A stretch of 64,000 nt of DNA from UBA1926 sp036732005 (lineage in GTDB: Bacteria; Planctomycetota; Phycisphaerae; Phycisphaerales; UBA1924): NCBI GenBank assembly GCA_036732005.1, contig DAINDF010000005.1, positions 62,001 to 126,000 on the forward strand. The letters run 5' to 3'. Shown piece after piece: positions 1 through 8,307 of the stretch (its first letter is position 1; every line of letters begins with the position of its first letter). The notes beneath the pieces were generated by a model. That model was not told the origin of the DNA, did no database searches, and saw only the letters and a program-made list of their open reading frames with translations. Both the position numbers and the translations under genes were made by a program.

Positions 1-799
1 CGTCGCCGTCGCCGATCGGCTGCAAGCCGTTTTCCAGCCAGCCGTTCCGGTCGGCCTGGGTCAGTCGGTCGCGGCGGACACGGCTGATCGGGAAATCGGC
101 CGGCTCGTTGGGATCAAAGCTGGTGGGGGCCCTGTTTGCGGGGAGCCAGTAATCAAACTCGCTCCCGGGCGGATTGGACGAGATCGCGAGGACGCCGTCC
201 CCGAACCGGCCGAGGGTCCGTTCGATGCCCCGGTTGTCCTGTTCGGTCACGATGCCGTCCCAGGCGGGGTGAACGAAGCGGATCGGGCGGCCCCATGCGT
301 CGAGGATGGTCCGCAGCTCGGGCTGCCGGCCCGGGGCGTCGGTGACTTCGCCGGTGGTCTCGACGATGTCGATATCCCCGTCCCACCGGGTCAACACCTC
401 GGCCGGGAGGGTCGCGAGGGTGTCCTCGAGCCCGACATCCTCCAACGCCCGCAGGAAGAGCCCGATCGAGTTGATGACGGTCCGGTTCGCGTCGCCGTCC
501 GAGAGATCGACGCCGTCGAGCAGGGGATAGGCCGCGAAGTCCTCGCGGACGAACTGCCCGGTCTGCGGGCGGCCCGGGGCATAGGTGACAACGAACGCCG
601 GTGGCGCCTGCCCGACCTCGGCGACATAGGTTGCGATGGCCTGGTCCACGGCCCGGATGGTGTCGGCGGTCTGCCGTCCCCGGCCGCCCGAGAGCGCCCC
701 CGAGCCGACCGCGAGCACGAGCGCGATCAGCAGGCCGACGATGACGATGACGACCAGGAGTTCAACCAGCGTGAACGCGTGTCGGCCTGCGGGTCTCAT
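1..799 (-). CDS. Type II secretion/type IV pilin-like protein, 3' end cut by window
   Basis: The start is the ATG at 797-799, preceded on the minus strand by AAGGAG seven bases upstream. The protein begins MRPAGRHAFTLVELLVV, a class III prepilin signal: a short basic leader, the FTLVELL motif, then one hydrophobic helix (about residues 10-33). About 266 residues are visible before the window edge, with no stop. The visible soluble part contains short aromatic-rich segments (FVHPAWDG, SEFDYWLPAN) resembling secreted pseudopilin-type (GspG/GspH-like) proteins of planctomycetes. Cleavage before the Phe and export by a T2SS/T4P-like assembly is inferred from the family. No secretion genes are adjacent, so it may be an orphan minor pilin. 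Confidence 0.85.
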   Translation of the reverse strand, partial: MRPAGRHAFTLVELLVVIVIVGLLIALVLAVGSGALSGGRGRQTADTIRAVDQAIATYVAEVGQAPPAFVVTYAPGRPQTGQFVREDFAAYPLLDGVDLSDGDANRTVINSIGLFLRALEDVGLEDTLATLPAEVLTRWDGDIDIVETTGEVTDAPGRQPELRTILDAWGRPIRFVHPAWDGIVTEQDNRGIERTLGRFGDGVLAISSNPPGSEFDYWLPANRAPTSFDPNEPADFPISRVRRDRLTQADRNGWLENGLQPIGDGD

Positions 800-938
800 C
801 GGCAGTCTCCTTGGCAGGCGGGGGTCATGCGTCGCCTCCCGGGGCGGGGACGGAGTCTCCACCCGCGGCCCCCGGTGCCACCAGCCTATACGGGCTTGGG
901 GGCGGGTGTGATCCGACTCCAGGAAAAGAGCGTTGCGA

Positions 939-3900
939 TCAGGCCGACTCGCCGGTCTCCATGCCGTCCACCCCCGGGGCGGCCTGCTCGTCGGGCTTGG
1001 GGGTGGTCGGGCCCTGACCCGGGGTGGCGCGGGCGGGCCGGGGCGCCGCGAAGGTGAGCCCCGGGCCGACGATGGAACTGCCGGGGATCATGCCGGCGAG
1101 TGGGGCGGCGGCGGGGGCCCGGGCCGGGGCCGGGGGGCGGGGCGGGCTGACCGCGGGGGTGGTCCGGCCGCCCGGCATGGCGCCGATGCCGCGCAGGGCG
1201 GCGGCGGGGGTGATGCGGGCCTTGAAGATGTAGTCGGTGACCTTGTCGCGGACATTCTCGAGCATCTGGGTGAAGAGCTGGGAGCCCTCGCGCTTGTACT
1301 GGATCTTCGGGTCTGTCTGGCTGAAGGCCCGGAACCCGATGACATCGCGGAGCTTGTCCATCTCGTAGAGATGGTCCTTCCACGCCGAGTCGAGCGTGTC
1401 GAGCAGAATCGTGCGTTCGAAGAAGAGCAACTCGGCCCGCATGAGGTTCTCGACCCGGGCGGAGACGGCGTCGCGGCGTTCCTCGGCGTCGTCGAGGTAG
1501 CGCATCCGCTCCGGCAGGCCCGCGCCGCAACGGTCCTTGAGGAAGGCGTCGAGGGCGTTGTCGTCCTCGATCGCGCACGCCTCGTCGATGATCGCCGCGA
1601 GGCGGTTCTCCTCGACAAACGACTTCTGCCGTTCGCGGAGGCGCTCGGCGATCTTCTGGGGCGGGGTGCGTTTGATCTCGTCGGGCGTCAGCTCGAGCCC
1701 GAAGCGGTTGCGGGCCCAGGCCCCGAGCTCGTCGAAGGCGTGCTGCGGGTTCTGCCGGGCGAGCGTCATGGTCATCTCCATGATGAACTCGACCGGGTAC
1801 TCGGCCTCGCGCTTGGTGTAGAGCTCGCGGGCCTTCTCGAGGATCGGGTCGCGCGGGTCGCGTTCCTCGTCGTCGCGCGCCGCGATGATCTCAGCCGGGT
1901 CGACCTCGAAGCCGAACTTGCGGTTCACCCACTCCGAGAGCCGGCGGGCCCCGAAGTTGCGGTCCATGAACTCGCCGAGCCCGTCGAGGTCGGCCCGGGC
2001 GATCTGCTCGTGGGCCGCGGCCTCGAGCATGTTCTGCACGGCGCGGCGCTCGCGGGCGCCGCCCTCGCGGAGGTCGCCCGCGTCGATCTCGACCCCGAAG
2101 CGGTTCTTGGCCCAGCGGATGAGCCCGGCCGAGTCGAAGTCGACGCTGATCTCCGAGCCCTCCATCGGCATGTACTCGCCGATGGTGATGTCGATCATGT
2201 GCGTCGCCTCTTCCTTGGCGATCTTTCGGATCGCCGCCTCCATCTCGTTGCGGTCCTTGCCGCGCAGGCGTTCGGCGGGGATCGAGACCTCGAGCCTCGC
2301 CTGCGTGAACTCGGCGGCGCACAGGGCGGGGTACTCGGGGTCGAGCATCTCCGCGATGGCGTCGTCGATCGCCTCCTCGATGTACTCGAAGATCAGGCCC
2401 TTGACATCGCGGCCCTCGAGCACGCGCTGGCGCAGCCCGTAGAAGAACTGTCGCTGGTGCTCCATGACCTCGTCGTACTCGAGGATGTTCTTGCGGATCT
2501 GGAAGTTCCGCTCCTCGACCTTGCGCTGGGCCCGCTCGACATTCTTCGACAGCCACGGGTGCTCGATCGCGTCGCCCTCCTTCATGCCCATCCGGGCCAG
2601 GAGTTTCTGCGTCGTCTCGCCCGCGAACATCTTCATCAGGTCGTCTTCGAGGGAGACATAGAACCGGCTCGACCCCTTGTCTCCCTGCCGGCCCGAGCGG
2701 CCGCGGAGCTGGTTGTCGATGCGTCGGCTCTCGTGCCGCTCGGTGCCGATGACATGCAGCCCGCCCATGGTCTCGATGTCGTCGAACCACCCGACCCGGT
2801 GCAGCCGGAGCCGCCCGGTCGCGTCGAGGGCCTCCATCAGCGCCGGGGCGTTCATCGTCTCGATCTGCTTGGGCGCGATCCATGTGTAGAGCCCGGCCCA
2901 GTGGCGAAGGAGCATGAGTTCGAGCTGGTCGAAGGGCATCTCCTCGAGGTCGCGCTTCTTCAGGCCCGCGTCCTTGAGCTCGGTCGGCGCGATCTTGCGG
3001 AAGACATCCTCGCGGACCTCGTCGTCGGTCGAGGTGACCGAGATCTTGCGGGAGCAGACGCCCCGGCGGAGCCAGTGGTCGAGCAGCGCCTCGCGGGTGA
3101 GCGAGCCCAGCTTGATGTCCGTGCCCCGGCCCGCCATGTTGGTCGCGATCATCACCGCGCCCAGCACGCCGGCGTCCTCGACGATGTGCGCCTCGCGTTC
3201 GTGCTGCTTGGCGTTGAGCACCTCGTGCTTGACCTGGTGCTTCTTGGCGAGCATCTTGCTGAGCATCTCGCTCTTCTCGACGCTGGTGGTGCCCACGAGC
3301 ACGGGGCGGCCCAGATCGTTGAAGTGCTTGATCTCGTCGACGATCGCCTCCCACTTGTCCTTGGCGCGGAGGTACATCAGGTCGTCGTGGTCGACGCGGA
3401 TCATCGGCTTGTTGGTCGGGATCGAGACCACATCGAGGTGGTAGATGTCGTGGAACTCCTGGGCCTCGGTGTCCGCGGTGCCGGTCATGCCCGCCAGCCG
3501 CTTGTACATCTTGAAGAAGTTCTGGATCGTCACCGTCGCGACGGTCTGCGTCTCCTGCTTGATCGGGACGCCCTCCTTCGCCTCGACCGACTGGTGCAGC
3601 CCGTCGGACCACTGACGCCCGATCATGGGGCGGCCCGTGTTGGTGTCGACGATCACGACGCCGGGCTCGGTCCGCCCGGTCATCCGGTCGGGGACATCCA
3701 TCACGATGTAGTCGCGGTCGCGCTCGTAGACCGCGTGGGCCCGGACGGACTGCTCGAGGAGGTGGGGGATGTCCTGGTTCTCATCGACATAGAACGAGCC
3801 CACGCCCGCGACGCGCTGGGCTTCGGCGATGCCCTCGTGGGTCAGGTGGGCGGTCTTGCGCTCCATCTTGACCTCGTAGTACTGCGTGTGCGCGTCCCGC

Positions 3901-5069
3901 TCGCGCTCGAGCTCGGGGAGCCGCTTCTTCTCCGACTCGAGCTTCTGCTGGATCTCGGGGACGCGGGCCCGGTCGCGGGCCTGGCGGATGTCGCCCTCGT
4001 ACCCCTTGATCCGCTCCTTGCAGGCCGTGACCTGGTCCTCGAGCTCCTGCCAGGGCTTCTGCTTCTCGACGAGGTGGCGGGCCAGCCGGTCCGCCAGGTC
4101 GTACCGGGGGTTGTCCTCGTGGGCGGGGCCCGAGATGATCAGCGGCGTGCGCGCCTCGTCGATCAGCACGCTGTCGACCTCGTCGACGATCGCGAACTGC
4201 CGCTTGCGCTGCACCTGCTGCTCGACCGACCGCTTCATGTTGTCGCGGAGGTAGTCGAACCCGAACTCGGCGGTCGTGCCGTAGACCGCGTCGCAGCGGT
4301 ACATGACCCGCTTGATCTCCTCGGGCTGCTGGTGCTGGGGATGGATCGCGCCCACCGTCATGCCCAGGCCCCGGAAGAAGGGGAAGACCCAGTCGCGGTC
4401 ACGCTGGACCAGGTAGTCGTTGACCGTCACGACATGGACATGACGCCGCTCGATCACCGCCAGGGCCGCCGCGAGCGGGGCGACGATCGTCTTGCCCTCG
4501 CCCGTGCGCATCTCGGCGATCTTGCCCTGGCTGAGCACCATGCCGCCGATGAGCTGCACATCGAACGGGCGGGCCCGGAACGGGGGCTTGGACTCGGGGT
4601 AGATCTCCCGCACGGCCTCGTAGATCTCGGTCGGGATGTCCATCCAGACCCAGGCGGGCACTGGCTCGGCGCACCCCAAGAGGTCGCCCTCCGGGGGGCG
4701 GGGCTCGGCCGCGTCCATCTCCGCCCGCAGGCGGTCGTAGACGGGGCGGACCGACGGGGGCAGGCGGCCCGGATCGAAGTGGTGCTCGGGGCTGAAGACC
4801 TTGCGAATGCCGACATGCCGGTCCATCGCCTCCCGGGCGAGGGCGAACGCGGGGACGAGCAGGTCCTCGGTCTTGGCCCCCTTGTCGTGCCGGTCGCGGA
4901 GCTCGTGCACAAGATCGCGGAGTTCCTGGTCGGTCTTCGCCCGCATCTCGGGTTCGAGGGCGGAGATCTGCTCGACGCGCTGGGTGTAGCGCTTCACGAA
5001 GCGGTCGTTGCGGGTCCCGAAGATCTTGTTGAGCAGCGGGCCGACAACGGGGATGTCCTGGCTGGCCAT
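939..5069 (-). CDS. secA: Preprotein translocase ATPase SecA, enlarged form
   Basis: This is the motor ATPase that drives unfolded preproteins through SecYEG. The 1376-residue protein starts MASQDIPVVGPLLNKIFG, with AAAGG just upstream. Walker A (MRTGEGKTIV) is near residue 185 and the DEAD-type Walker B (DEVDSVLIDEARTP) near 295. The second helicase lobe carries NMAGRGTDI and QLRGRSGRQGD. Ordinary SecA is about 840-950 residues. The surplus here includes a coiled-coil-like insert (about 340-390) and an expanded C-terminal helical region with three related W-x-N/R-x-F-G-x-E elements near residues 980, 1041 and 1114. The tail is Pro/Ala-rich and lacks the usual Cys-rich zinc/SecB-binding motif. 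It sits alone between a pilin-like gene and a small hypothetical gene. Confidence 0.97.
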   Translation of the reverse strand: MASQDIPVVGPLLNKIFGTRNDRFVKRYTQRVEQISALEPEMRAKTDQELRDLVHELRDRHDKGAKTEDLLVPAFALAREAMDRHVGIRKVFSPEHHFDPGRLPPSVRPVYDRLRAEMDAAEPRPPEGDLLGCAEPVPAWVWMDIPTEIYEAVREIYPESKPPFRARPFDVQLIGGMVLSQGKIAEMRTGEGKTIVAPLAAALAVIERRHVHVVTVNDYLVQRDRDWVFPFFRGLGMTVGAIHPQHQQPEEIKRVMYRCDAVYGTTAEFGFDYLRDNMKRSVEQQVQRKRQFAIVDEVDSVLIDEARTPLIISGPAHEDNPRYDLADRLARHLVEKQKPWQELEDQVTACKERIKGYEGDIRQARDRARVPEIQQKLESEKKRLPELERERDAHTQYYEVKMERKTAHLTHEGIAEAQRVAGVGSFYVDENQDIPHLLEQSVRAHAVYERDRDYIVMDVPDRMTGRTEPGVVIVDTNTGRPMIGRQWSDGLHQSVEAKEGVPIKQETQTVATVTIQNFFKMYKRLAGMTGTADTEAQEFHDIYHLDVVSIPTNKPMIRVDHDDLMYLRAKDKWEAIVDEIKHFNDLGRPVLVGTTSVEKSEMLSKMLAKKHQVKHEVLNAKQHEREAHIVEDAGVLGAVMIATNMAGRGTDIKLGSLTREALLDHWLRRGVCSRKISVTSTDDEVREDVFRKIAPTELKDAGLKKRDLEEMPFDQLELMLLRHWAGLYTWIAPKQIETMNAPALMEALDATGRLRLHRVGWFDDIETMGGLHVIGTERHESRRIDNQLRGRSGRQGDKGSSRFYVSLEDDLMKMFAGETTQKLLARMGMKEGDAIEHPWLSKNVERAQRKVEERNFQIRKNILEYDEVMEHQRQFFYGLRQRVLEGRDVKGLIFEYIEEAIDDAIAEMLDPEYPALCAAEFTQARLEVSIPAERLRGKDRNEMEAAIRKIAKEEATHMIDITIGEYMPMEGSEISVDFDSAGLIRWAKNRFGVEIDAGDLREGGARERRAVQNMLEAAAHEQIARADLDGLGEFMDRNFGARRLSEWVNRKFGFEVDPAEIIAARDDEERDPRDPILEKARELYTKREAEYPVEFIMEMTMTLARQNPQHAFDELGAWARNRFGLELTPDEIKRTPPQKIAERLRERQKSFVEENRLAAIIDEACAIEDDNALDAFLKDRCGAGLPERMRYLDDAEERRDAVSARVENLMRAELLFFERTILLDTLDSAWKDHLYEMDKLRDVIGFRAFSQTDPKIQYKREGSQLFTQMLENVRDKVTDYIFKARITPAAALRGIGAMPGGRTTPAVSPPRPPAPARAPAAAPLAGMIPGSSIVGPGLTFAAPRPARATPGQGPTTPKPDEQAAPGVDGMETGESA

Positions 5070-5201
5070 GGGTGCCTTTCACCGGCCCCGACCGGATGCG
5101 GAGGGGGCTCGGGGTGGGAATCGTGCAAACGCCGGCCCGGGAACGGGCGGCATGCGGACCTGGTTCTGATGGATGCGGGAAGGGGGACGGAGGAACGCGA
5201 A

Positions 5202-5549
5202 TCAGGCCGTCGCCTGGGGCGGGGGCAGATCGAGCAGCGCGTCGCGCAGCAGCGGCTCGATGCGCACCGCGCCGGGAAGGGAGAACCGCGCCGGCTCGGC
5301 GGCAATTGTCGCGCGCGGCCCGGCGGCGTCGCCCTCGAACCGGATGCCGTTCCGCAGCGTCCCGGCGAAGACCGCCGGCAGGCCGGGGTGGAGGGCGAGG
5401 CCCGTGCGCGCGCCCGAGGCAGGATCGGCGACAGCCCGCATCCCGGCCGCGACCGGGAGCGAGAGCAGCATCACGATGAGCATCGAGACGGACGCGCTGA
5501 CGGCGGCCCGTTGCCCGGGGTCTCGTGATGTCGCCCCACCGGCGGCCAT
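5202..5549 (-). CDS. Small hypothetical protein with one membrane segment
   Basis: A 115-residue reading frame starts at the ATG at 5547-5549 (MAAGGATSRDPGQ). One hydrophobic stretch (VSMLIVMLLSLPVAAGM, about residues 20-36) could be a signal anchor. The remainder is Ala/Pro/Leu-rich without a recognised motif. The open frame extends upstream to 5645, but that extension is low-complexity and basic, so the internal ATG is preferred. It reads in the same direction as secA, 132 bases upstream of it, and is divergent from the TSCPD gene. No Shine-Dalgarno is visible. It could be a pilin-like or secretion accessory protein, but nothing supports a function. Confidence 0.5.
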   Translation of the reverse strand: MAAGGATSRDPGQRAAVSASVSMLIVMLLSLPVAAGMRAVADPASGARTGLALHPGLPAVFAGTLRNGIRFEGDAAGPRATIAAEPARFSLPGAVRIEPLLRDALLDLPPPQATA

Positions 5550-5742
5550 GACGAACAAGTATCGGCCCGGAATCGGCGCCAAGCAACCGATCCACCCCCG
5601 CCGGGGCGTGGTCGTGGGGATTGTGGACGCGTGGCGCGGGGTCACCCGATAACTCGGGGGCCCCGGCGAGAGTGATCGGGGCTACGCTCCGGGCATGACG
5701 GAGCGGAGCGCATCGGAGAGTGCATTTGGGGGCGACGGCGAC

Positions 5743-5790
5743 CCCTGTTCCGGGTCTTTTCCTGGGCCCGAATCCGGGCCCTGTTCCGGG
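5743..5790. promoter_or_regulatory. Direct repeat plus strong hairpin in divergent intergenic region
   Basis: The 12-mer CCCTGTTCCGGG occurs at 5743-5754 and again at 5779-5790. Between them 5764-5770 (GGGCCCG) and 5775-5781 (CGGGCCC) form a 7-bp stem with loop AATC. The element lies 13 bases upstream of the preferred start of the TSCPD gene, so it could act on that mRNA leader or as a binding site. If the upstream ATG at 5695 were the true start, the element would instead be coding. Confidence 0.4.
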
Positions 5791-5802
5791 AGTCGTGAAC
5801 CC

Positions 5803-6183
5803 ATGATCGTCTCACGCCACGCCCTGCCCTCGACCCGTCAGTCGATCACCCACAAGTTCATGGTCGCCAATATCGAGGGCTACCTGACGATCGGTCTGTA
5901 CGAGGACGGGTCCCCCGGCGAGGTCTTCATCAAGATCAGCAAAGAGGGCTCGGCCATTTCTGGATTTTGTCAGGCTTTTTGCCGCGCGTTCAGCATCGCG
6001 CTCCAGCACGGGCTGACGGTGCGTGACGCGGTGGTGCGGTTCAAGGGGATGCGTTTCGAGCCGTACGGCGCGACGAGCAACCCGGAGATCCCCGAGGCGT
6101 CGTCGATCATTGACTATGTCGCGCGCTACCTCGAACTGCACTTCATGGAACCGGCGGGGCGGATGGGGCATCGCCCGGCCTGA
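5803..6183 (+). CDS. Stand-alone TSCPD / C-terminal NrdJ-like domain protein
   Basis: A 126-residue protein. GYLTIGLYEDGSPGEVFIKI, EGSAISG and RFEPYG...NPEIPEASSIIDY match the conserved C-terminal TSCPD domain of adenosylcobalamin-dependent (class II) ribonucleotide reductase NrdJ. The catalytic barrel and B12-binding region, several hundred residues, are absent. The start at 5803 is chosen because GGGAG lies about ten bases upstream. The frame is open back to an ATG at 5695, but that extension covers a repeat and hairpin and has no ribosome site. Split class II reductases (NrdJa/NrdJb, as in Pseudomonas aeruginosa) provide a precedent for a separate C-terminal polypeptide. No NrdJa-like partner lies in this window. 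Confidence 0.85.
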   Translation: MIVSRHALPSTRQSITHKFMVANIEGYLTIGLYEDGSPGEVFIKISKEGSAISGFCQAFCRAFSIALQHGLTVRDAVVRFKGMRFEPYGATSNPEIPEASSIIDYVARYLELHFMEPAGRMGHRPA

Positions 6184-6278
6184 TCGGGCGGGCTGGGTTC
6201 AAAGCAATGTCGGACCTGCGTTTGGGCGTGATTCCCGGCGCTGGCCCCCGCGTGCTCGTAAGAATCTGGCGATAAGGC

Positions 6279-6306
6279 TTGTTCGGCTGCGCAGGTCCGG
6301 TATCCT
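6279..6306 (+). promoter_or_regulatory. Candidate sigma70-like promoter
   Basis: TTGTTC (6279-6284) and TATCCT (6301-6306) are separated by 16 bases and lie 37 bases upstream of the ATG at 6343. This is the best match to a vegetative promoter in front of the secreted Cys-rich protein gene. It is a motif match only. Confidence 0.3.
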
Positions 6307-6342
6307 GAGCTGAGGTTCTCTGGATTGAAAGGAGACCTCATA

Positions 6343-7410
6343 ATGCGCCTGTCTGCCTGTCTGCCTGTCTGCCTGTCTGCCTGTCTGATGAGTGTGTCCG
6401 TCGCGTTGGCGGATGAGGTCGCGCCCACTTCGCTCGACATGGAAGGGTGGACCTCGACGCCGCTCCATGACGCCGGGGTGGTGAGGCGGCTGCTGATGCT
6501 GCGGAACCCGGATCAACTCCCCGCGGGGGTCATCGGGTTGCTCGCCGACAGGCAGGTTGACGGGTCGTGGTCGATCGGGGCGTGGACGACGGCGTCGTAC
6601 GAGGAGATCGTGCTGTATCTCGCGGGCCAGACGGGGCAATCGCCGGATGAAGTTGTGGACGGGCTCGCCGACCTGCCGCTCGACTGGGTGCTGCTGGAGG
6701 ACCCGGCGGTGGTGGGGGTGGCGCCGGAGCCGTTCGGTAGCGGCCTAGTGAGCGGCGACCCGCTCGAGCCCGCGGTGGAGGGGGCGGGGGATCCGTTGGC
6801 GTTGCTGGAGGTGCTTGAGTTCCTGGGCTACCCGGCGGTCGCGAAGATCGGCGCGGGCACCCCGCCGGTGGGGGGGAGCACACCGATCGACCCGAGCCCG
6901 CACCCGGACGACTGCATTCAATTGAGCGCGGGGGCGTGGTTTGACATGCTCGCCGAGTCGTTCGAGGCGGAGATCGCGGTGCCGGAGACCGGGTTCGGCG
7001 TGTTCGACGACCTGTGGGACGCGGCGCAGCAATGTTGCTGGCCGCGGACCTGGGTCTCGGCACAATCAAGTTCGCCTTGGGTGTGCGGCGCGTGGAGCCT
7101 CGATTCGACGCCGACCCCAAACCACCTTGGTCAGTGCGTCTTCGACTACTTTCGGATCGCAACACGCAGCCAATCCCGGACGCTCCGGCACCGCTACCTG
7201 AACTGTTCCGTGGCTGTGTGCACCCAGACGAGGTCCTGTTCCGCATATCAGTGGGACACATGCGTCGCGCAGGCATACCCAACAATGCCGCCGGGCGGAA
7301 CATGTGTTGGGGTCTCATGCCCTCCGCAATCCGGGGTAAGTTGTGCGCCCACCAATACTTCACTCGGCGGGCAGGCGTGTACTCCATGGTTCCCGGAGTG
7401 TCAGTGGTGA
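6343..7410 (+). CDS. Secreted Cys-rich protein with repeat-encoded signal peptide
   Basis: A 355-residue protein of unknown function. The ATG at 6343 follows AAAGGAG at a spacing of eight bases. The signal peptide MRLSACLPVCLSACLMS...VALA is encoded largely by an 8-bp tandem repeat, giving a cyclic Leu-Ser-Ala-Cys-Leu-Pro-Val-Cys pattern. The middle is acidic. The last 130 residues hold many cysteines (CC, C-x2-C and singles), suggesting disulfide-bonded extracellular folding. No catalytic motif was recognised. Its TGA overlaps the GTG of the next gene in a GTGA arrangement, so it is probably translationally coupled to the zinc-ribbon membrane protein. Confidence 0.8.
   Translation: MRLSACLPVCLSACLMSVSVALADEVAPTSLDMEGWTSTPLHDAGVVRRLLMLRNPDQLPAGVIGLLADRQVDGSWSIGAWTTASYEEIVLYLAGQTGQSPDEVVDGLADLPLDWVLLEDPAVVGVAPEPFGSGLVSGDPLEPAVEGAGDPLALLEVLEFLGYPAVAKIGAGTPPVGGSTPIDPSPHPDDCIQLSAGAWFDMLAESFEAEIAVPETGFGVFDDLWDAAQQCCWPRTWVSAQSSSPWVCGAWSLDSTPTPNHLGQCVFDYFRIATRSQSRTLRHRYLNCSVAVCTQTRSCSAYQWDTCVAQAYPTMPPGGTCVGVSCPPQSGVSCAPTNTSLGGQACTPWFPECQW
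6349..6387 (+). repeat. 8-bp tandem repeat, about 4.9 copies, inside coding sequence
   Basis: The unit CTGTCTGC is repeated four full times plus CTGTCTG, beginning two codons after the start codon. Eight is not a multiple of three, so gain or loss of one unit would shift the frame. An in-frame ATG at 6388, directly after the repeat, could serve as an alternative start with a shortened signal peptide. Confidence 0.95.
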
Positions 7411-8303
7411 AGCGCGACCCGAGGCCCATGTGGCGTCGAGTTCGAGCGCGTCGTGCCTTGGTCGTGCTTCTTGGGGCGATGGCTTTTCAGGCGGTGCTCG
7501 CACTCGCGCTCTCACCCTTTGTCGGAAACGGTCGGGCGCTCATTTCAGATCGGCCGGTCGATGTGTGGAACCCGGACACGGGGGGGACCTGGCATGTGAC
7601 CCTTCGATGCGAGTTGGTGTTTCTCCCGTGGACACCGACGCAGCAGATCTGCGGGATCCCCCCCGATCTTGCGCAACTCGGGTGGATCAAGCTGGGCGAG
7701 CGGAATGAGCTTCTCTATGGGGGCCGGCTGCCGGAAGGCGGAGCCGGCGGCGGGCTGTTGGCGGTCGATGCTCCAGCATGGAGCGTGCTCAGTTGGCCGA
7801 TGGACGATGAGGATGTTAAGCGAACACAGGAGTTTCGAGTCGCAGAGCAGGCAGTTGGTTTTCCGTTGCCTTCGATGCTGGGTCGGTGCTGGTACGCCCG
7901 GAAAGCGACCGCCGAACCGGCGGGACGGTTCGAGTGGGAGCCCGCGCGTTACGCATTGGGGCTGAGGATTCACCGATTGGCCACGCTGCCTGATGGTCTC
8001 AGGATTCCCCTGCATGACGACCCGATCCTCCCGCTCCGACCGCTGCTGCTGGGGACGGCGGGGAACACGGGGTTCTTCGCGCTGCTCTTCGTCGCGGTGT
8101 GGTCGGTTTCTCGTGCGCTCTGGCGGTTGTTGACCGGCGCCAAGAAGCGCGAGCGGGCCCGGCGTGGGGAGTGCGTGCGGTGTGCGTACCCGCTTGGCGA
8201 TCTCGCCACCTGCCCGGAGTGCGGGAAGGCACGCCGGCGGGGTGCATCGGCCCGTGCAGTCAGCCATGTACACCGACAACTTCGTGCGGTCCGGGGCTGG
8301 TGA
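7407..8303 (+). CDS. Membrane protein with C-terminal zinc ribbon (copy 1)
   Basis: A 298-residue protein of unknown function. The GTG at 7407 overlaps the previous stop (GTGA) and has GGAG eight bases upstream. There is one membrane helix near residues 16-36, a poorly conserved exported domain, and a second helix near 212-235 (GNTGFFALLFVAVWSV). After a basic patch (LTGAKKRERARRGE) follows a zinc-ribbon Cys set at about residues 256, 259, 269 and 272 (CVRC...CPEC). The topology implies a cytoplasmic tail carrying the ribbon and an extracytoplasmic central domain. The next gene is a paralog with a nearly identical C-terminus. Confidence 0.8.
   Translation: MKRDPRPMWRRVRARRALVVLLGAMAFQAVLALALSPFVGNGRALISDRPVDVWNPDTGGTWHVTLRCELVFLPWTPTQQICGIPPDLAQLGWIKLGERNELLYGGRLPEGGAGGGLLAVDAPAWSVLSWPMDDEDVKRTQEFRVAEQAVGFPLPSMLGRCWYARKATAEPAGRFEWEPARYALGLRIHRLATLPDGLRIPLHDDPILPLRPLLLGTAGNTGFFALLFVAVWSVSRALWRLLTGAKKRERARRGECVRCAYPLGDLATCPECGKARRRGASARAVSHVHRQLRAVRGW
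8121..8244 (+). repeat. 124-bp perfect duplicate, copy A
   Basis: Identical base for base to 9070-9193 (offset 949), covering the basic patch and zinc ribbon of the first paralog. Identity includes silent positions, whereas the upstream two thirds of the genes are strongly diverged. Confidence 0.95.
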
Positions 8304-8307
8304 CTTT

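Noticed and set aside
933..5528. 1531-codon open frame on the plus strand opposite secA
   Set aside because: It is antisense to the unmistakable SecA reading frame; the Arg/Asp/Val/Leu-rich product is what reverse-frame reading of GC-rich codons gives, with no motifs.
5695..5802. Upstream ATG extension of the TSCPD protein
   Set aside because: It has no ribosome site, the encoded Cys/Gly/Ser-rich stretch comes from the DNA repeat, and GGGAG favours the ATG at 5803.
6349..6387. Tandem repeat considered as a CRISPR-like array
   Set aside because: The unit is 8 bp with no spacers, and it lies inside a coding sequence.
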